Shown: piece after piece, positions 55,092-63,442 of the stretch
Position numbering within the stretch: the first letter of the stretch is position 1
How the letters are laid out: every line of letters begins with the position of its first letter
DNA from: Wenyingzhuangia aestuarii
Lineage (GTDB): Bacteria > Bacteroidota > Bacteroidia > Flavobacteriales > Flavobacteriaceae
Reading direction: 5' to 3'
NCBI RefSeq assembly: GCF_011927765.1
Contig: NZ_JAATJG010000005.1
Location: 62,001 to 126,000, forward strand
DNA: 64,000 bases
Notes under the pieces: model-generated
What the model was told of the DNA's origin: nothing
Database searches by the model: none
What the model saw: the letters and a program-made list of their open reading frames with translations, nothing else
Program-made: the position numbers and the translations under genes

Positions 55092-57308
55092 TTATTTTTT
55101 CTTAAAACAGTAAATAGTTTCTTTTATAGTAAACAAACAGAAGTAATAAATTCCAAAAGAGAAAATAACATCTCCTACAATTCGCATCCATTTTAATACT
55201 TGTACTGTTGGTGAGTATAACAATTCTGAATCTCTAGCAAAACTATATCCTTTAGTTATAGAGGTATAAGCTTGAATAATTCCAATAGGTAACAAACTCA
55301 ACATTACCATAGCAACCAATCCAATGTTTAACAACCAAAAGGCTCTTTTTAAATAGTTGCTATCCCAAACTCTATCAGAATAAAAACGAAGACAAATAAT
55401 AATGAATCCCATTCCTAACAATCCGTACACTCCAAACAAAGCGGTATGCGCATGAACAGCTGTAGTGTTTAATCCTTGAATGTAATACAATGCAATTGGC
55501 GGGTTAATTAAAAATCCAAACACTCCAGCTCCTACCAAATTCCAAAAGGAAACTCCTATAAAGAAATAGATAGGCCATTTAAATTTCTGAATCCATGGAT
55601 TGCTTTTTAGCAAATTCCAATTTTCTCTAATTTCAAATCCCATTAAGGTTAACGGCACTACTTCTAAAGCACTAAAAGTAGCTCCCAAAGCAATGGCTTG
55701 TACTGGTGTTCCAGAAAAATACAAGTGATGTAAAGTCCCTATAATTCCACCTGCTAAGAAAATAGTTGCCGAAGCTATAGAAGCTTTTCCAGCTGTTTTA
55801 GCGGATATAATTTTCATTCTAGAAAATATAAACGCAATCACCACCGTTGCAAATACTTCAAAGAAACCTTCCACCCACAAGTGTACTAGCCACCATCTCC
55901 AGTAATTAATTACCGGTAAACTACTGTTTTCTCCATACACCAATCCAGAGAAAAAGAACATCCCGATAGCCATTACAGAAATCAATAAAATGATTAATAG
56001 ATGTTTAGAATCATCGTTCTTTTTAATGGCATAAATAATATGTCGTCCCACCATTACTACCCATAATACCAAACCTATTCCTAAGAAAATTTGCCAGAAT
56101 CTACCTAAATCCATGTACTCATATCCTTGGTGGCCAAAGAAAAAATTGGTTGTTAAATCTAAAAACTGGTGAACACCTAACCACTCTCCCATCATAGAAC
56201 CTAACACAATAACCAATAAGGCTCCAAACAAAAAGTTAATTCCAAATACTTGGTATTTCATTTCTTTACCACTAATCATAGGTGCTAAAAACAATCCTGT
56301 GGCTAGCCATGTAGCAGCAATCCAAAATACAGCCAATTGTGTGTGCCATGTTCTTGTTACTGAATATGGTAAGAAGCTAGACAAATCAAAACCAAAGAAC
56401 GATTGTCCTTCTACGGTATAATGAACTGTAACCGCTCCTAATACCACCTGTAAAGCTATTAATAGAGATATTACTATAAAATATTTTAATACTGATTTTT
56501 GAGATTTTGTAAACTTTAACTTTTCTAAAGGATCTGTTTTTGGATTGTTTACAGCTTCTCCTTTTTCATGGTTTGATAAATAATAGTACGTTAAAATCCC
56601 CACAAATAAAATCAATAAAACAATAGAAAATCCAGACCAAATTTGTGAATCTACAGTAATGGTATTCTCTATTAAGGGTTCGTGTGGCCAGTTAGAAGTA
56701 TATGTATAGTCTTTCTCGGGTCTGTTGGTACTCGCTGCCCAAGATGTCCAAAATAAAAAAGAATTTAACTGTGCCAATTTTGCAACATCTGTTAAAGCTC
56801 CTTTGGGAATTGCGTACTTTTCGTATCCGTTAGCAAAAACATCTGCATAATGTTTAGCGTTTGCTTGAATAGCCAAATAACGTGCTTGTGATATCTGGAT
56901 GCTCTCATCTGATGGATTAAACGTATTTGTTTTTACATCTTTAACCAATCTTGCTTTTAACGCTCCTTGTTGTTCAACATTTAAAAAGTTATAGTTTTTA
57001 TTAAAATCTTTCTTTGCCCAATAATCTAACAAAAAGACAGCTTCTCTGTGAATCCAATCTGCAGACCAATCTGGTGCTACATAACTACCGTGCCCCCAAA
57101 TAGAACCTACTTCCATTCCTCCAATAGATTCCCATACGTTTTGCCCTATCTGAATATCGGCTTTGGTAAAAACAACTTCTCCTGTTTCTTTTACAACAAC
57201 CGTTTTAGGAATTGGGGGCTGCTTTTGGTAAACCTCCGTTCCTACCCATATTAGTGCGACAAAAGACAACACTATTACGCTACTAAATACAATCCAAACT
57301 TTTTTCAT
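55092..57308 (-). CDS. norZ: Quinol-dependent nitric-oxide reductase (qNOR)
   Basis: The 738-residue protein has the N-terminal periplasmic extension typical of qNOR (about 30-215, GQNVWESIGGMEVGSIWGHG) fused to the 12-helix catalytic NorB part. Visible are the haem-ligand helix 'RTWHTQLAVFWIAATWLATG', 'WWLVHLWVEGFFEVFATVV' with the Glu near FeB, and 'IGTLHHLYFSGTP' with the His pair for FeB. It reduces NO to N2O with quinol as donor, for detoxification or partial denitrification; no other denitrification gene is in the window. A palindrome overlaps its probable -7 box. Confidence 0.95.
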   Translation of the reverse strand: MKKVWIVFSSVIVLSFVALIWVGTEVYQKQPPIPKTVVVKETGEVVFTKADIQIGQNVWESIGGMEVGSIWGHGSYVAPDWSADWIHREAVFLLDYWAKKDFNKNYNFLNVEQQGALKARLVKDVKTNTFNPSDESIQISQARYLAIQANAKHYADVFANGYEKYAIPKGALTDVAKLAQLNSFLFWTSWAASTNRPEKDYTYTSNWPHEPLIENTITVDSQIWSGFSIVLLILFVGILTYYYLSNHEKGEAVNNPKTDPLEKLKFTKSQKSVLKYFIVISLLIALQVVLGAVTVHYTVEGQSFFGFDLSSFLPYSVTRTWHTQLAVFWIAATWLATGLFLAPMISGKEMKYQVFGINFLFGALLVIVLGSMMGEWLGVHQFLDLTTNFFFGHQGYEYMDLGRFWQIFLGIGLVLWVVMVGRHIIYAIKKNDDSKHLLIILLISVMAIGMFFFSGLVYGENSSLPVINYWRWWLVHLWVEGFFEVFATVVIAFIFSRMKIISAKTAGKASIASATIFLAGGIIGTLHHLYFSGTPVQAIALGATFSALEVVPLTLMGFEIRENWNLLKSNPWIQKFKWPIYFFIGVSFWNLVGAGVFGFLINPPIALYYIQGLNTTAVHAHTALFGVYGLLGMGFIIICLRFYSDRVWDSNYLKRAFWLLNIGLVAMVMLSLLPIGIIQAYTSITKGYSFARDSELLYSPTVQVLKWMRIVGDVIFSFGIYYFCLFTIKETIYCFKKK

Positions 57309-57399
57309 TTCTTCTAATACTTATTGATTTATACTCTTATGATTTTTTGATTTTGTTTTTTACGTAAAAACTTTTGCCAAAGGTATAGAAACATTTTTA

Positions 57400-57421
57400 A
57401 AACGGACAAATTTATCCGTTT
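57400..57421. promoter_or_regulatory. Palindromic operator over the norZ -7 box
   Basis: Arms aaacgga (57400-57406) and its complement (57415-57421) enclose eight bases whose inner six (aaattt) are also palindromic; only one pair is mismatched. On the minus strand the centre reads TAAATTTG, an exact -7 box, about 100 bp before norZ. A repressor bound here would block the promoter, as expected for an NO-responsive regulator. Which regulator binds is unknown. Confidence 0.65.
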
Positions 57422-57511
57422 ATTTTTAATTGGATGAATTAAGTAATCTAGAATAATGATTGTGAGCTAAAAACAACACAAAATATACATCTATAGAACC
57501 AATCATATTCT

Positions 57512-57519
57512 TATTTTTG
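57512..57519 (+). promoter_or_regulatory. -7 box TATTTTTG before the DUF1853 gene
   Basis: An exact TAnnTTTG box ends five bases before ATG 57525, which suggests a leaderless or nearly leaderless transcript. No clear -33 box is present. Confidence 0.45.
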
Positions 57520-57524
57520 CTTAT

Positions 57525-58340
57525 ATGACTACATTAGAAAGATTAGAATATCAATATGAAGGTTTACGAGTACAACCCAATTTATGGAAAGAGGATTCGT
57601 TTTTTGACTATCCACAAATTGATGTTCCTTTTACTAAAAATATCCTTTTAACAGATATTGACACTAGCAAGCATCATCGACTGGGAAAATTGGTAGAAGT
57701 CTTTTATCATAAAAATTTAGAAGCACAAACAGGTTATACTCCCCTAGCCAATAATGTGCAAATTCAAATAGACAAGCATCAAACCATTGGAGAGTTAGAT
57801 TATATCTGTACTACTCCGCAAGGAACTACACACATAGAACTTACCTACAAATTTTACTTGTACAAAACCGACAAAACTTACGAGTTAGATAGATGGGTAG
57901 GTCCTAACTTAAAAGATTCCTTAATTCAAAAACTAACCAAATTAAAAGAAAAACAGTTTCCTTTAATTCACAATCCTATTTGCAAAGCATTGTTTGCCAA
58001 CAAAGGCATTGCTACAGATAACATTATCCAAAACGTGCATTTTAAAGCACAACTATACATTCCTTTAAGTTTAAAGAATCATACATTTTCACATATTAAT
58101 AATGATTGCATTAAAGGCTACTACATTAGTGTAAAAGAAATAGATTTTTTATTTCCGCTAGCCTTATATCACGTTCCCGTAAAACAAGATTGGTTAATAG
58201 ATCCTAGTCATAATAAAGATTGGATACCATTTGTAGATGCCAAACCACTTATATTAGAACAAATAGCAGTACAACACAGCCCGTTAATTTGGATAAAAAG
58301 AAATGATATTTTTGAACGATTTTTTATTACGTTTTGGTAA
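57525..58340 (+). CDS. DUF1853 family protein, nuclease-like
   Basis: The 271-residue protein matches DUF1853: 'HHRLGKLVEVFYHKNLEAQTG' region (cited in part), 'IGELDYICTTPQGTTHIELT' and 'KFYLYKTDKTYELDRWVGPN'. The arrangement Glu...GELD...E-x-x-Y-K is what PD-(D/E)XK nuclease folds show, but activity is not established for the family. It precedes rlmF on the same strand by 38 bp, although rlmF appears to have its own -7 box. Confidence 0.75.
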   Translation: MTTLERLEYQYEGLRVQPNLWKEDSFFDYPQIDVPFTKNILLTDIDTSKHHRLGKLVEVFYHKNLEAQTGYTPLANNVQIQIDKHQTIGELDYICTTPQGTTHIELTYKFYLYKTDKTYELDRWVGPNLKDSLIQKLTKLKEKQFPLIHNPICKALFANKGIATDNIIQNVHFKAQLYIPLSLKNHTFSHINNDCIKGYYISVKEIDFLFPLALYHVPVKQDWLIDPSHNKDWIPFVDAKPLILEQIAVQHSPLIWIKRNDIFERFFITFW

Positions 58341-58352
58341 TCTAGTTTCTAC

Positions 58353-58360
58353 TACCTTTG
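58353..58360 (+). promoter_or_regulatory. -7 box TACCTTTG of rlmF
   Basis: An exact TAnnTTTG box 18 bases before ATG 58379. A TTG at 58358 lies inside the box and is therefore not the rlmF start. Confidence 0.45.
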
Positions 58361-58378
58361 CAACAAATAAAACAAGTA

Positions 58379-59224
58379 ATGCACTCTAACAATCCTTTTG
58401 TAGAAGATTATAATTTTGAAGAATTAATAGCCGTAAATCCTAATTTATCGACTCATGTTTTTACCAACGAATACGGAAATAAAACGCTAAAGTTTGCAGA
58501 TAAATTAGCTGTTAAAGAATTAAATAAAGCTTTACTAAAACAGCATTATCAATTGTCTTTTTGGGATATTCCTGAAAATAATTTATGTCCGCCAATACCA
58601 GGAAGACTAGATTATTTATTGCATGTACATGATTTATTAGCTCCTAAAAAAGAAGTTTCTCTTTTAGATATTGGAACGGGAGCCAATTTAATTTATCCTA
58701 TTCTAGGAACTTGTCATTTTAATTGGAAATGCACTGCCAGCGAAGTAGATAAAGATTCTGTTAATAATGCACTAAACATTATAGAACAAAATCCCCTTTT
58801 AACTAGTATTGATATTAGACATCAACAGTTTAAAAATTCCATATTAGACAACATCATTCAACCTAATGATTTTTTTGATGTAGTTGTTTGCAACCCTCCA
58901 TTCTTTAAAAATTCTTTTGATGCTGACCAGAAGAATAAGCGAAAAGTAAAAAACTTAAAGCTTGAAGAAACTGAAACCTTAAACTTTGGTGGTCGTTCTA
59001 ACGAATTGTGGTACAAAGGTGGTGAAGAAGCTTTTGTAAAAAACATGGCTTTGGAAAGTGAAAAATATAAATCTCAAGTAACGTGGTTTACTTCTTTAGT
59101 TTCACAAAAAGAGAATTTAAAAAATATTAAAAGAGCCGTTAACAAAACCCATCCTACAGAAGTTAAAATTGTAGATATGGAACAAGGAAACAAAAAAAGT
59201 AGATTTATTGCTTGGCGATTTTAA
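58379..59224 (+). CDS. rlmF: 23S rRNA (adenine-1618-N6)-methyltransferase
   Basis: I start at ATG 58379 (281 residues), since the upstream TTG lies in a promoter box. The family opening 'HSNNPFVEDYNFEELI', the SAM-binding LLDIGTGAN (about 100-108) and the catalytic VVCNPPFF (about 169-176, NPPF motif of N6-adenine methyltransferases) are all present, as is the later 'FGGRSNELWYKGGEEAFV'. It methylates A1618 of 23S rRNA. Confidence 0.93.
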   Translation: MHSNNPFVEDYNFEELIAVNPNLSTHVFTNEYGNKTLKFADKLAVKELNKALLKQHYQLSFWDIPENNLCPPIPGRLDYLLHVHDLLAPKKEVSLLDIGTGANLIYPILGTCHFNWKCTASEVDKDSVNNALNIIEQNPLLTSIDIRHQQFKNSILDNIIQPNDFFDVVVCNPPFFKNSFDADQKNKRKVKNLKLEETETLNFGGRSNELWYKGGEEAFVKNMALESEKYKSQVTWFTSLVSQKENLKNIKRAVNKTHPTEVKIVDMEQGNKKSRFIAWRF

Positions 59225-59260
59225 AAAACCCCTTATTTTTAAAACACAAAATTATAAAAT

Positions 59261-59827
59261 ATGAAAACATATTCTAAGACTTACAGAATTATACATTGGT
59301 CTATTGCCATTGCCATGCTTCTTTTATTAATTACCATCTTTTTAAGGTCTACTTGGTTAAACAAATACAATGTTGCAGAAATTCTTGAATCTTTTCTAAA
59401 CAAAGAAGAAACTGTAATTACCCACGAACAAGCAATTAAATTAGCTAAGAGTATTAGAAAACCTATGTGGAATTGGCATATCTATTTAGGATATTTATTA
59501 ACGGGATTGTTTGCCATTCGTTTTGCTTTGCCTGTATTTGGCGAAATGAAATTTCAAAATCCTTTGGATAAAAACACAACTCCTAAAGACAAATTTAAAG
59601 CTTGGACTTATATTATTTTTTACATCTGTATTACAGCTTCTTTAGTCACAGGTCTTTTAATTGTTTTTGGACCAAAGTCTATTCATCACTTAATGGAAGA
59701 AATTCATGTATTGTCTATTTACTACTTTATAGCTTATTTAGTTTTACATTATGCAGGAGTATTACTTGCTGAGTTTAAAGATGAAAAAGGAATTATTTCT
59801 AGAATTATAAGCGGAGGAAAAAAATAA
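59261..59827 (+). CDS. Cytochrome b561-type membrane haem protein
   Basis: The 188-residue protein has four membrane helices with His12 (RIIHWSIA), His73 (WNWHIYLG), His149 (EEIHVLS) and His163 (VLHYAGV), which fit the haem b ligands of bacterial cytochrome b561. Such proteins move electrons between quinol and periplasmic partners. A 30-residue loop after helix 1 is longer than in E. coli CybB. It stands 36 bp after rlmF and is followed by a terminator. Confidence 0.85.
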   Translation: MKTYSKTYRIIHWSIAIAMLLLLITIFLRSTWLNKYNVAEILESFLNKEETVITHEQAIKLAKSIRKPMWNWHIYLGYLLTGLFAIRFALPVFGEMKFQNPLDKNTTPKDKFKAWTYIIFYICITASLVTGLLIVFGPKSIHHLMEEIHVLSIYYFIAYLVLHYAGVLLAEFKDEKGIISRIISGGKK

Positions 59828-59840
59828 GATGTTATTATAA

Positions 59841-59878
59841 ATAAAAAAAGCTCACTTTTAAAAGTGAGCTTTTTTTAT
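59841..59878. terminator. Bidirectional terminator
   Basis: A 38-bp perfect palindrome (19-base arms meeting at 59859/59860) with A-run and T-run ends, between the convergent cytochrome and propeller-Dabb genes. Confidence 0.88.
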
Positions 59879-59889
59879 GGATTGTATTT

Positions 59890-61440
59890 TTATTCTTTTA
59901 AACTAATTTTAGTCCAATAATCCATTACCAATACATCTGCTAATAAAGGTCCTACTTTTGCTACCAAAGCTAAATGATCTTTGTGATTTAAATAGATATC
60001 TCTAGAAGCTTCATCTTTAAAGGTTACAAAAAAACAATGTGTAAATCCTTTACTATGCCCTTCTTTACTAATATTTATTCCCCATTCAAAATCTAATATT
60101 TCGGGAATTTTATTTTGTAAAGCTTTAAAACCTTCTACAGCATTATCTATTTCCTCTGTAGTTGCGGTTTCTATGTATTTAAGATTTACTACATGTCTTA
60201 AAACTTTTGTTTCTAAAGTTTTACTTTCTTTTTCGTTAACATTCACTTTGTACGAAAAAAGATTTTTCACACTATTATCCACAGAACCTGCTAAAAAGAA
60301 AAGATCTTGACCTATTTTTTGTGAAGCCATTCCATAATAAATAGGATAGCCTGTTTCTAAAAACCCAGTAGGTATTAATATTCCATCTTTATTTAATGTA
60401 CACAACTGTATACTTTCGTCATCTCTAGTTGCTATCGCAACTACTGCCTCATCATTGTTAACCTTTAAAATTTCAATACGGGTTTGCCCAGCTAATTTTG
60501 TTTGCTCATTATTTACCAATACAGAATGTGGTACCAATTCTCCTTTGTTGGTCACTTTAAAAACACTAACACCATCACCATGGTAAACAAAATTTGTATT
60601 CTTTATCCACCCAGTTGCTCTCTTGTAATATTTGTGATGTCTATGACCAACAACTACATAATGATGATTACCAAGCGTTACTCCATCTACAGGATATGTT
60701 CCCGTTAAATATCTATCTACAGTATTGTCAGAAATACTATTTATAGCTTTAAAACGACCGTTAGCATATACTCTAAAACTACTTATTCCATTATCTTGAA
60801 ATCCTCCTGTAAACAAAAATGTTTTTCCTTTAATTTGATGCGCATACATTCCAATAATACCATCGGTATGTATTTCATCGGTATCTTTCATAGATTGTAC
60901 ATGCGTTAATTTTCCATCTGCATGAATTTTAAAACAACTCAGTCCAGGTGTTTCTCGTTCCAAACCACCTACAAAAAGATATGAGCTCTTTTTAATGTGA
61001 ATTACTTTTAAGGTTATTACAACTCCCAAATGTGTTTCTGCTGTATCTTTTACCACAAAAACTCTTTGCAAACTTCCATCTTTTTCAATTTTAAAAACCT
61101 CTACAGCATCTCCCCCTTTATTTCCTACAAATAAATAATCTGATCCTTGAATACGGTCTGCTACCATACCCCTTGCAGGTCCTTTTTTATGAGACAATTC
61201 ATAAGTCCCTACAGAATTTAATACTCCTTTAGAGTTCATGCTAAAAGCATCTACAAAAGGTCCATCTCCACCAGAATACACATAATGTTTTTGGTCTATT
61301 TGATAGGTAACAGCTGTTACCGTATTGTTCTTAGTTTTTTGGGAATTTATTTCTACTAAGGATGTTTGCCTGTTTTCTTTTGTTTGTGAAAATCCAATAC
61401 ACGTTGTTAAAAAGAATACGAATACAATAATTTGTTTCAT
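59890..61440 (-). CDS. Secreted beta-propeller protein fused to a C-terminal Dabb domain
   Basis: A signal peptide (ending near IGFSQ) is followed by about 360 residues of repeated 'V.....DG.L' blades ('FKIEKDGSLQRVF', 'FKIHADGKLTHVQ', 'FRVYANGRFKAIN', 'FKVTNKGELVPHS', 'CTLNKDGILIPTG'), a six- or seven-bladed propeller similar to lactonase-like proteins. Residues from about 405 to 510 are a Dabb (stress-responsive alpha/beta barrel) domain: 'VLRHVVNLKYIETATTEEI', 'THCFFVTFKDEASRDIYLNH', 'VGPLLADVLVMDYW'. I know no characterised protein with this pairing. It starts six bases after the GlcG-like gene, so the two share a transcript. Confidence 0.75.
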   Translation of the reverse strand: MKQIIVFVFFLTTCIGFSQTKENRQTSLVEINSQKTKNNTVTAVTYQIDQKHYVYSGGDGPFVDAFSMNSKGVLNSVGTYELSHKKGPARGMVADRIQGSDYLFVGNKGGDAVEVFKIEKDGSLQRVFVVKDTAETHLGVVITLKVIHIKKSSYLFVGGLERETPGLSCFKIHADGKLTHVQSMKDTDEIHTDGIIGMYAHQIKGKTFLFTGGFQDNGISSFRVYANGRFKAINSISDNTVDRYLTGTYPVDGVTLGNHHYVVVGHRHHKYYKRATGWIKNTNFVYHGDGVSVFKVTNKGELVPHSVLVNNEQTKLAGQTRIEILKVNNDEAVVAIATRDDESIQLCTLNKDGILIPTGFLETGYPIYYGMASQKIGQDLFFLAGSVDNSVKNLFSYKVNVNEKESKTLETKVLRHVVNLKYIETATTEEIDNAVEGFKALQNKIPEILDFEWGINISKEGHSKGFTHCFFVTFKDEASRDIYLNHKDHLALVAKVGPLLADVLVMDYWTKISLKE

Positions 61441-61446
61441 TTTTAT

Positions 61447-61941
61447 TTAATTTAAAATTGATTTAGCACCTACTGTGGCAATGGCATGATCTTGCTCTAT
61501 GGTACCTCCACTCACTCCAATAGCACCTATAATTTTTCCTTGCTTATTTTTGATAGGGATTCCTCCAGGAAAGGTAATCAAACCACCATTAGATAATTCT
61601 ATATTATATATAATACCACCTGGTTGAGTTAATTTTCCTAACTCTCCTGTAGCAATATTAAAATACCTAGCTGTTTTGGCTTTTTTAATAGAAACGTCAA
61701 TACTACCTAAAAAAGAATCATCCATACGGACAAACGATTTTAAGTTAGCTCCCGCATCTACAACAGCAATATTTACCAAAACTCCCGTTTTTTCTGCTGC
61801 TGCTTTGGCAGCTAAAACTGCCTTTAAAGCCTCATTATCTGTAATGTCATTTGATGTTTGAGCGTGCCCTGAATAAAAATTAAAACTAGCTATTAATAGA
61901 ACTAATAAAAATCTTTTGGTTAGTGTTTGCTTTTTTCTCAT
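61447..61941 (-). CDS. Exported GlcG/HbpS-like haem-binding-family protein
   Basis: I start at ATG 61941, which gives a signal peptide (MRKKQTLTKRFLLVLLIASF, then SGHAQ) and a 164-residue protein; upstream codons to 62010 run through the palindrome at 61991. The mature part matches the GlcG/HbpS (DUF336) fold: 'AAEKTGVLVNIAVVDAGANL', 'KAKTARYFN', 'FPGGIPIKNKQGKIIGAIGV', 'SGGTIEQDHAIATVGA'. Members bind haem or cobalamin-like ligands, often as sensors or stress proteins. It is followed after six bases by the propeller-Dabb gene. Confidence 0.85.
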   Translation of the reverse strand: MRKKQTLTKRFLLVLLIASFNFYSGHAQTSNDITDNEALKAVLAAKAAAEKTGVLVNIAVVDAGANLKSFVRMDDSFLGSIDVSIKKAKTARYFNIATGELGKLTQPGGIIYNIELSNGGLITFPGGIPIKNKQGKIIGAIGVSGGTIEQDHAIATVGAKSILN

Positions 61942-61990
61942 TGTAAATTTTGTATTAAAAAAGCAAACATCATAAATACAAACCGTAAAA

Positions 61991-62010
61991 GTGTTGAACA
62001 AGTTCAACAC
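61991..62010. promoter_or_regulatory. 20-bp palindrome between crp-type and glcG-like genes
   Basis: Perfect nine-base arms GTGTTGAAC/GTTCAACAC meet over two bases. It contains TTGA-N6-TCAA, the half-site layout of FNR boxes. It lies 50 bp upstream of the glcG-like start and 10 bp after the Crp/Fnr-type gene. Only four T follow, so it is a better operator than terminator. Confidence 0.55.
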
Positions 62011-62019
62011 ACTAACTTT

Positions 62020-62595
62020 TTACTCTTTCTTTTTTTTAATTTTACTTAAAAACTCATGGGTAATTCCTAGGTAACTTGAAATTTGTCTGTCCGTTAATTT
62101 TGATGCTATTTCTGAATAAGTATCTATAAAATATTGATATCGTTCTTTTGCCGTTAAACTATGATTTCTAACCAACCTCCTTTGCCAAGCTGCAATAGAT
62201 TTTTGAGACATAATACGAAAGAGTTTTTCTACAACGGGCAATTCTTCATATAAAGATTGTTTGTTAGATTTATCTATTAACAAAACCTTACTATCTTCTA
62301 ATGCCTGTATGTTTAAATCGGAAGGAGTTTGATTCATAAAACTATCTAAATCCATTAACCACCAATCTTTAGCTGCAAAATACAAAGTGTTTTCATTCCC
62401 CTTTTTATCAAGCGTAAAAACTCTAAAACATCCTTCTAACACAAAACCTTCAAATTTACAGATGTTCCCTTGTGTTAATAAAAATTCTCCTTTTTGAATT
62501 GTGTAAGGCTGAAAGTGGTCACATATTTTATTCATGTCAGAATTAGAAATTTCTACATTTTTTAAAATATTTTCTTTCAGTAAATTCTTATTCAT
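62020..62595 (-). CDS. Crp/Fnr-family transcription regulator
   Basis: The start is ATG 62595 (191 residues); a TTG at 62634 falls inside the -7 box. Residues 20-125 are a cyclic-nucleotide-binding-type beta barrel (QKGEFLLTQGNICKFEGFVLEGCFRVF, in part) without the Arg/Ser of true cAMP sites and without an Fe-S Cys cluster. The C-terminal part is a short helix-turn-helix (LTDRQISSYLGITHEFLSKI) typical of Bacteroidota Crp-like proteins. It precedes the glcG-like and propeller-Dabb genes and probably controls them through the palindrome at 61991. Confidence 0.88.
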   Translation of the reverse strand: MNKNLLKENILKNVEISNSDMNKICDHFQPYTIQKGEFLLTQGNICKFEGFVLEGCFRVFTLDKKGNENTLYFAAKDWWLMDLDSFMNQTPSDLNIQALEDSKVLLIDKSNKQSLYEELPVVEKLFRIMSQKSIAAWQRRLVRNHSLTAKERYQYFIDTYSEIASKLTDRQISSYLGITHEFLSKIKKKKE

Positions 62596-62631
62596 TTCTA
62601 ATAGTGTTAACGATGAATGGTGCTCTTCTAA

Positions 62632-62639
62632 CAAATATA
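62632..62639 (-). promoter_or_regulatory. -7 box TATATTTG of the Crp/Fnr-type gene
   Basis: An exact TAnnTTTG box on the minus strand, 36 bases before the ATG. A TTTG stands 23 bases upstream, longer than the usual 19. Confidence 0.5.
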
Positions 62640-62679
62640 TTTATTTTTAAATAACATCTTAACAAACTAAATGACACAA

Positions 62680-62709
62680 AAAAGCTCACTTAAAAAAAAG
62701 TGAGCTTTT
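62680..62709 (-). terminator. Terminator after the transaldolase gene
   Basis: Twelve-base arms (62680-62691 and 62698-62709) centred on gctcactt, with a T-run on the minus strand. It separates transaldolase from the Crp/Fnr-type gene. Confidence 0.82.
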
Positions 62710-62730
62710 GTATAAATTACAAAGTACTAA

Positions 62731-63381
62731 TTACATACTTTTTGCAGCTTCTAAAAAAGTAGCCAATCCGCTATCTGTTAAAGGATGTCTCATTAATCCT
62801 TCAATAGCAGATAAAGGACCAGTCATAACATCGGCACCAATTTTAGCACAATCTACAATATGCATTGTATGTCTCACCGATGCTGCTAAAATTTCAGTTT
62901 CAAAACCGTAATTGTCATATACTTCTCTAATCTCTTGAACTAAATGTAAACCATCCGTAGAAATATCATCTAAACGTCCAATAAATGGAGATACATAAGT
63001 TGCTCCAGCTTTAGCCGCTAACAAAGCTTGTCCTACAGAAAACACTAAAGTTACGTTGGTTTTAATTCCTTTGCTAGAAAAGTATTTACATGCTTTAATT
63101 CCATCTTTAATCATAGGTAATTTTACTACAATTTGAGGGTTTAAAGCCGCTAAAGCTTCTCCTTCTTTTACCATAGTATCAAAATCTACAGAAAGTACCT
63201 CAGCACTTACATCTCCATCTACAGCATCGCAAATATCACGGTAGTGTTGTAAAATGTTCTCAGCTCCAGAGATTCCTTCTTTTGCCATTAATGATGGATT
63301 GGTAGTAACTCCATCTAATACTCCTAATGCTTGCGCTTCTTTAATTTGATCAAGATTAGCAGTGTCTATAAAAAACTTCAT
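62731..63381 (-). CDS. Transaldolase / fructose-6-phosphate aldolase-like protein
   Basis: The 216-residue TIM barrel belongs to the short transaldolase group (MKFFIDTANLDQIKEA, GVTTNPSLMAKEG) with the Schiff-base Lys87 in PQIVVKLPM and 'TNVTLVFSVGQALLAAKAGA'. It transfers or cleaves a dihydroxyacetone unit in the pentose phosphate pathway; transaldolase and aldolase activity cannot be told apart with confidence by eye. It lies downstream of a sugar porter gene on the same strand (61 bp gap), which suggests joint use in pentose or hexose metabolism. Confidence 0.92.
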   Translation of the reverse strand: MKFFIDTANLDQIKEAQALGVLDGVTTNPSLMAKEGISGAENILQHYRDICDAVDGDVSAEVLSVDFDTMVKEGEALAALNPQIVVKLPMIKDGIKACKYFSSKGIKTNVTLVFSVGQALLAAKAGATYVSPFIGRLDDISTDGLHLVQEIREVYDNYGFETEILAASVRHTMHIVDCAKIGADVMTGPLSAIEGLMRHPLTDSGLATFLEAAKSM

Positions 63382-63442
63382 ATTGATTGATTTTAATTTA
63401 TGTAAAGTGATACATTTTTAAATGCATCTATTTTGATTTTAT

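Noticed and set aside
62596-62634. Longer Crp/Fnr-type protein starting at TTG 62634
   Set aside because: That TTG is part of the TATATTTG promoter box, so it should not be in the mRNA.
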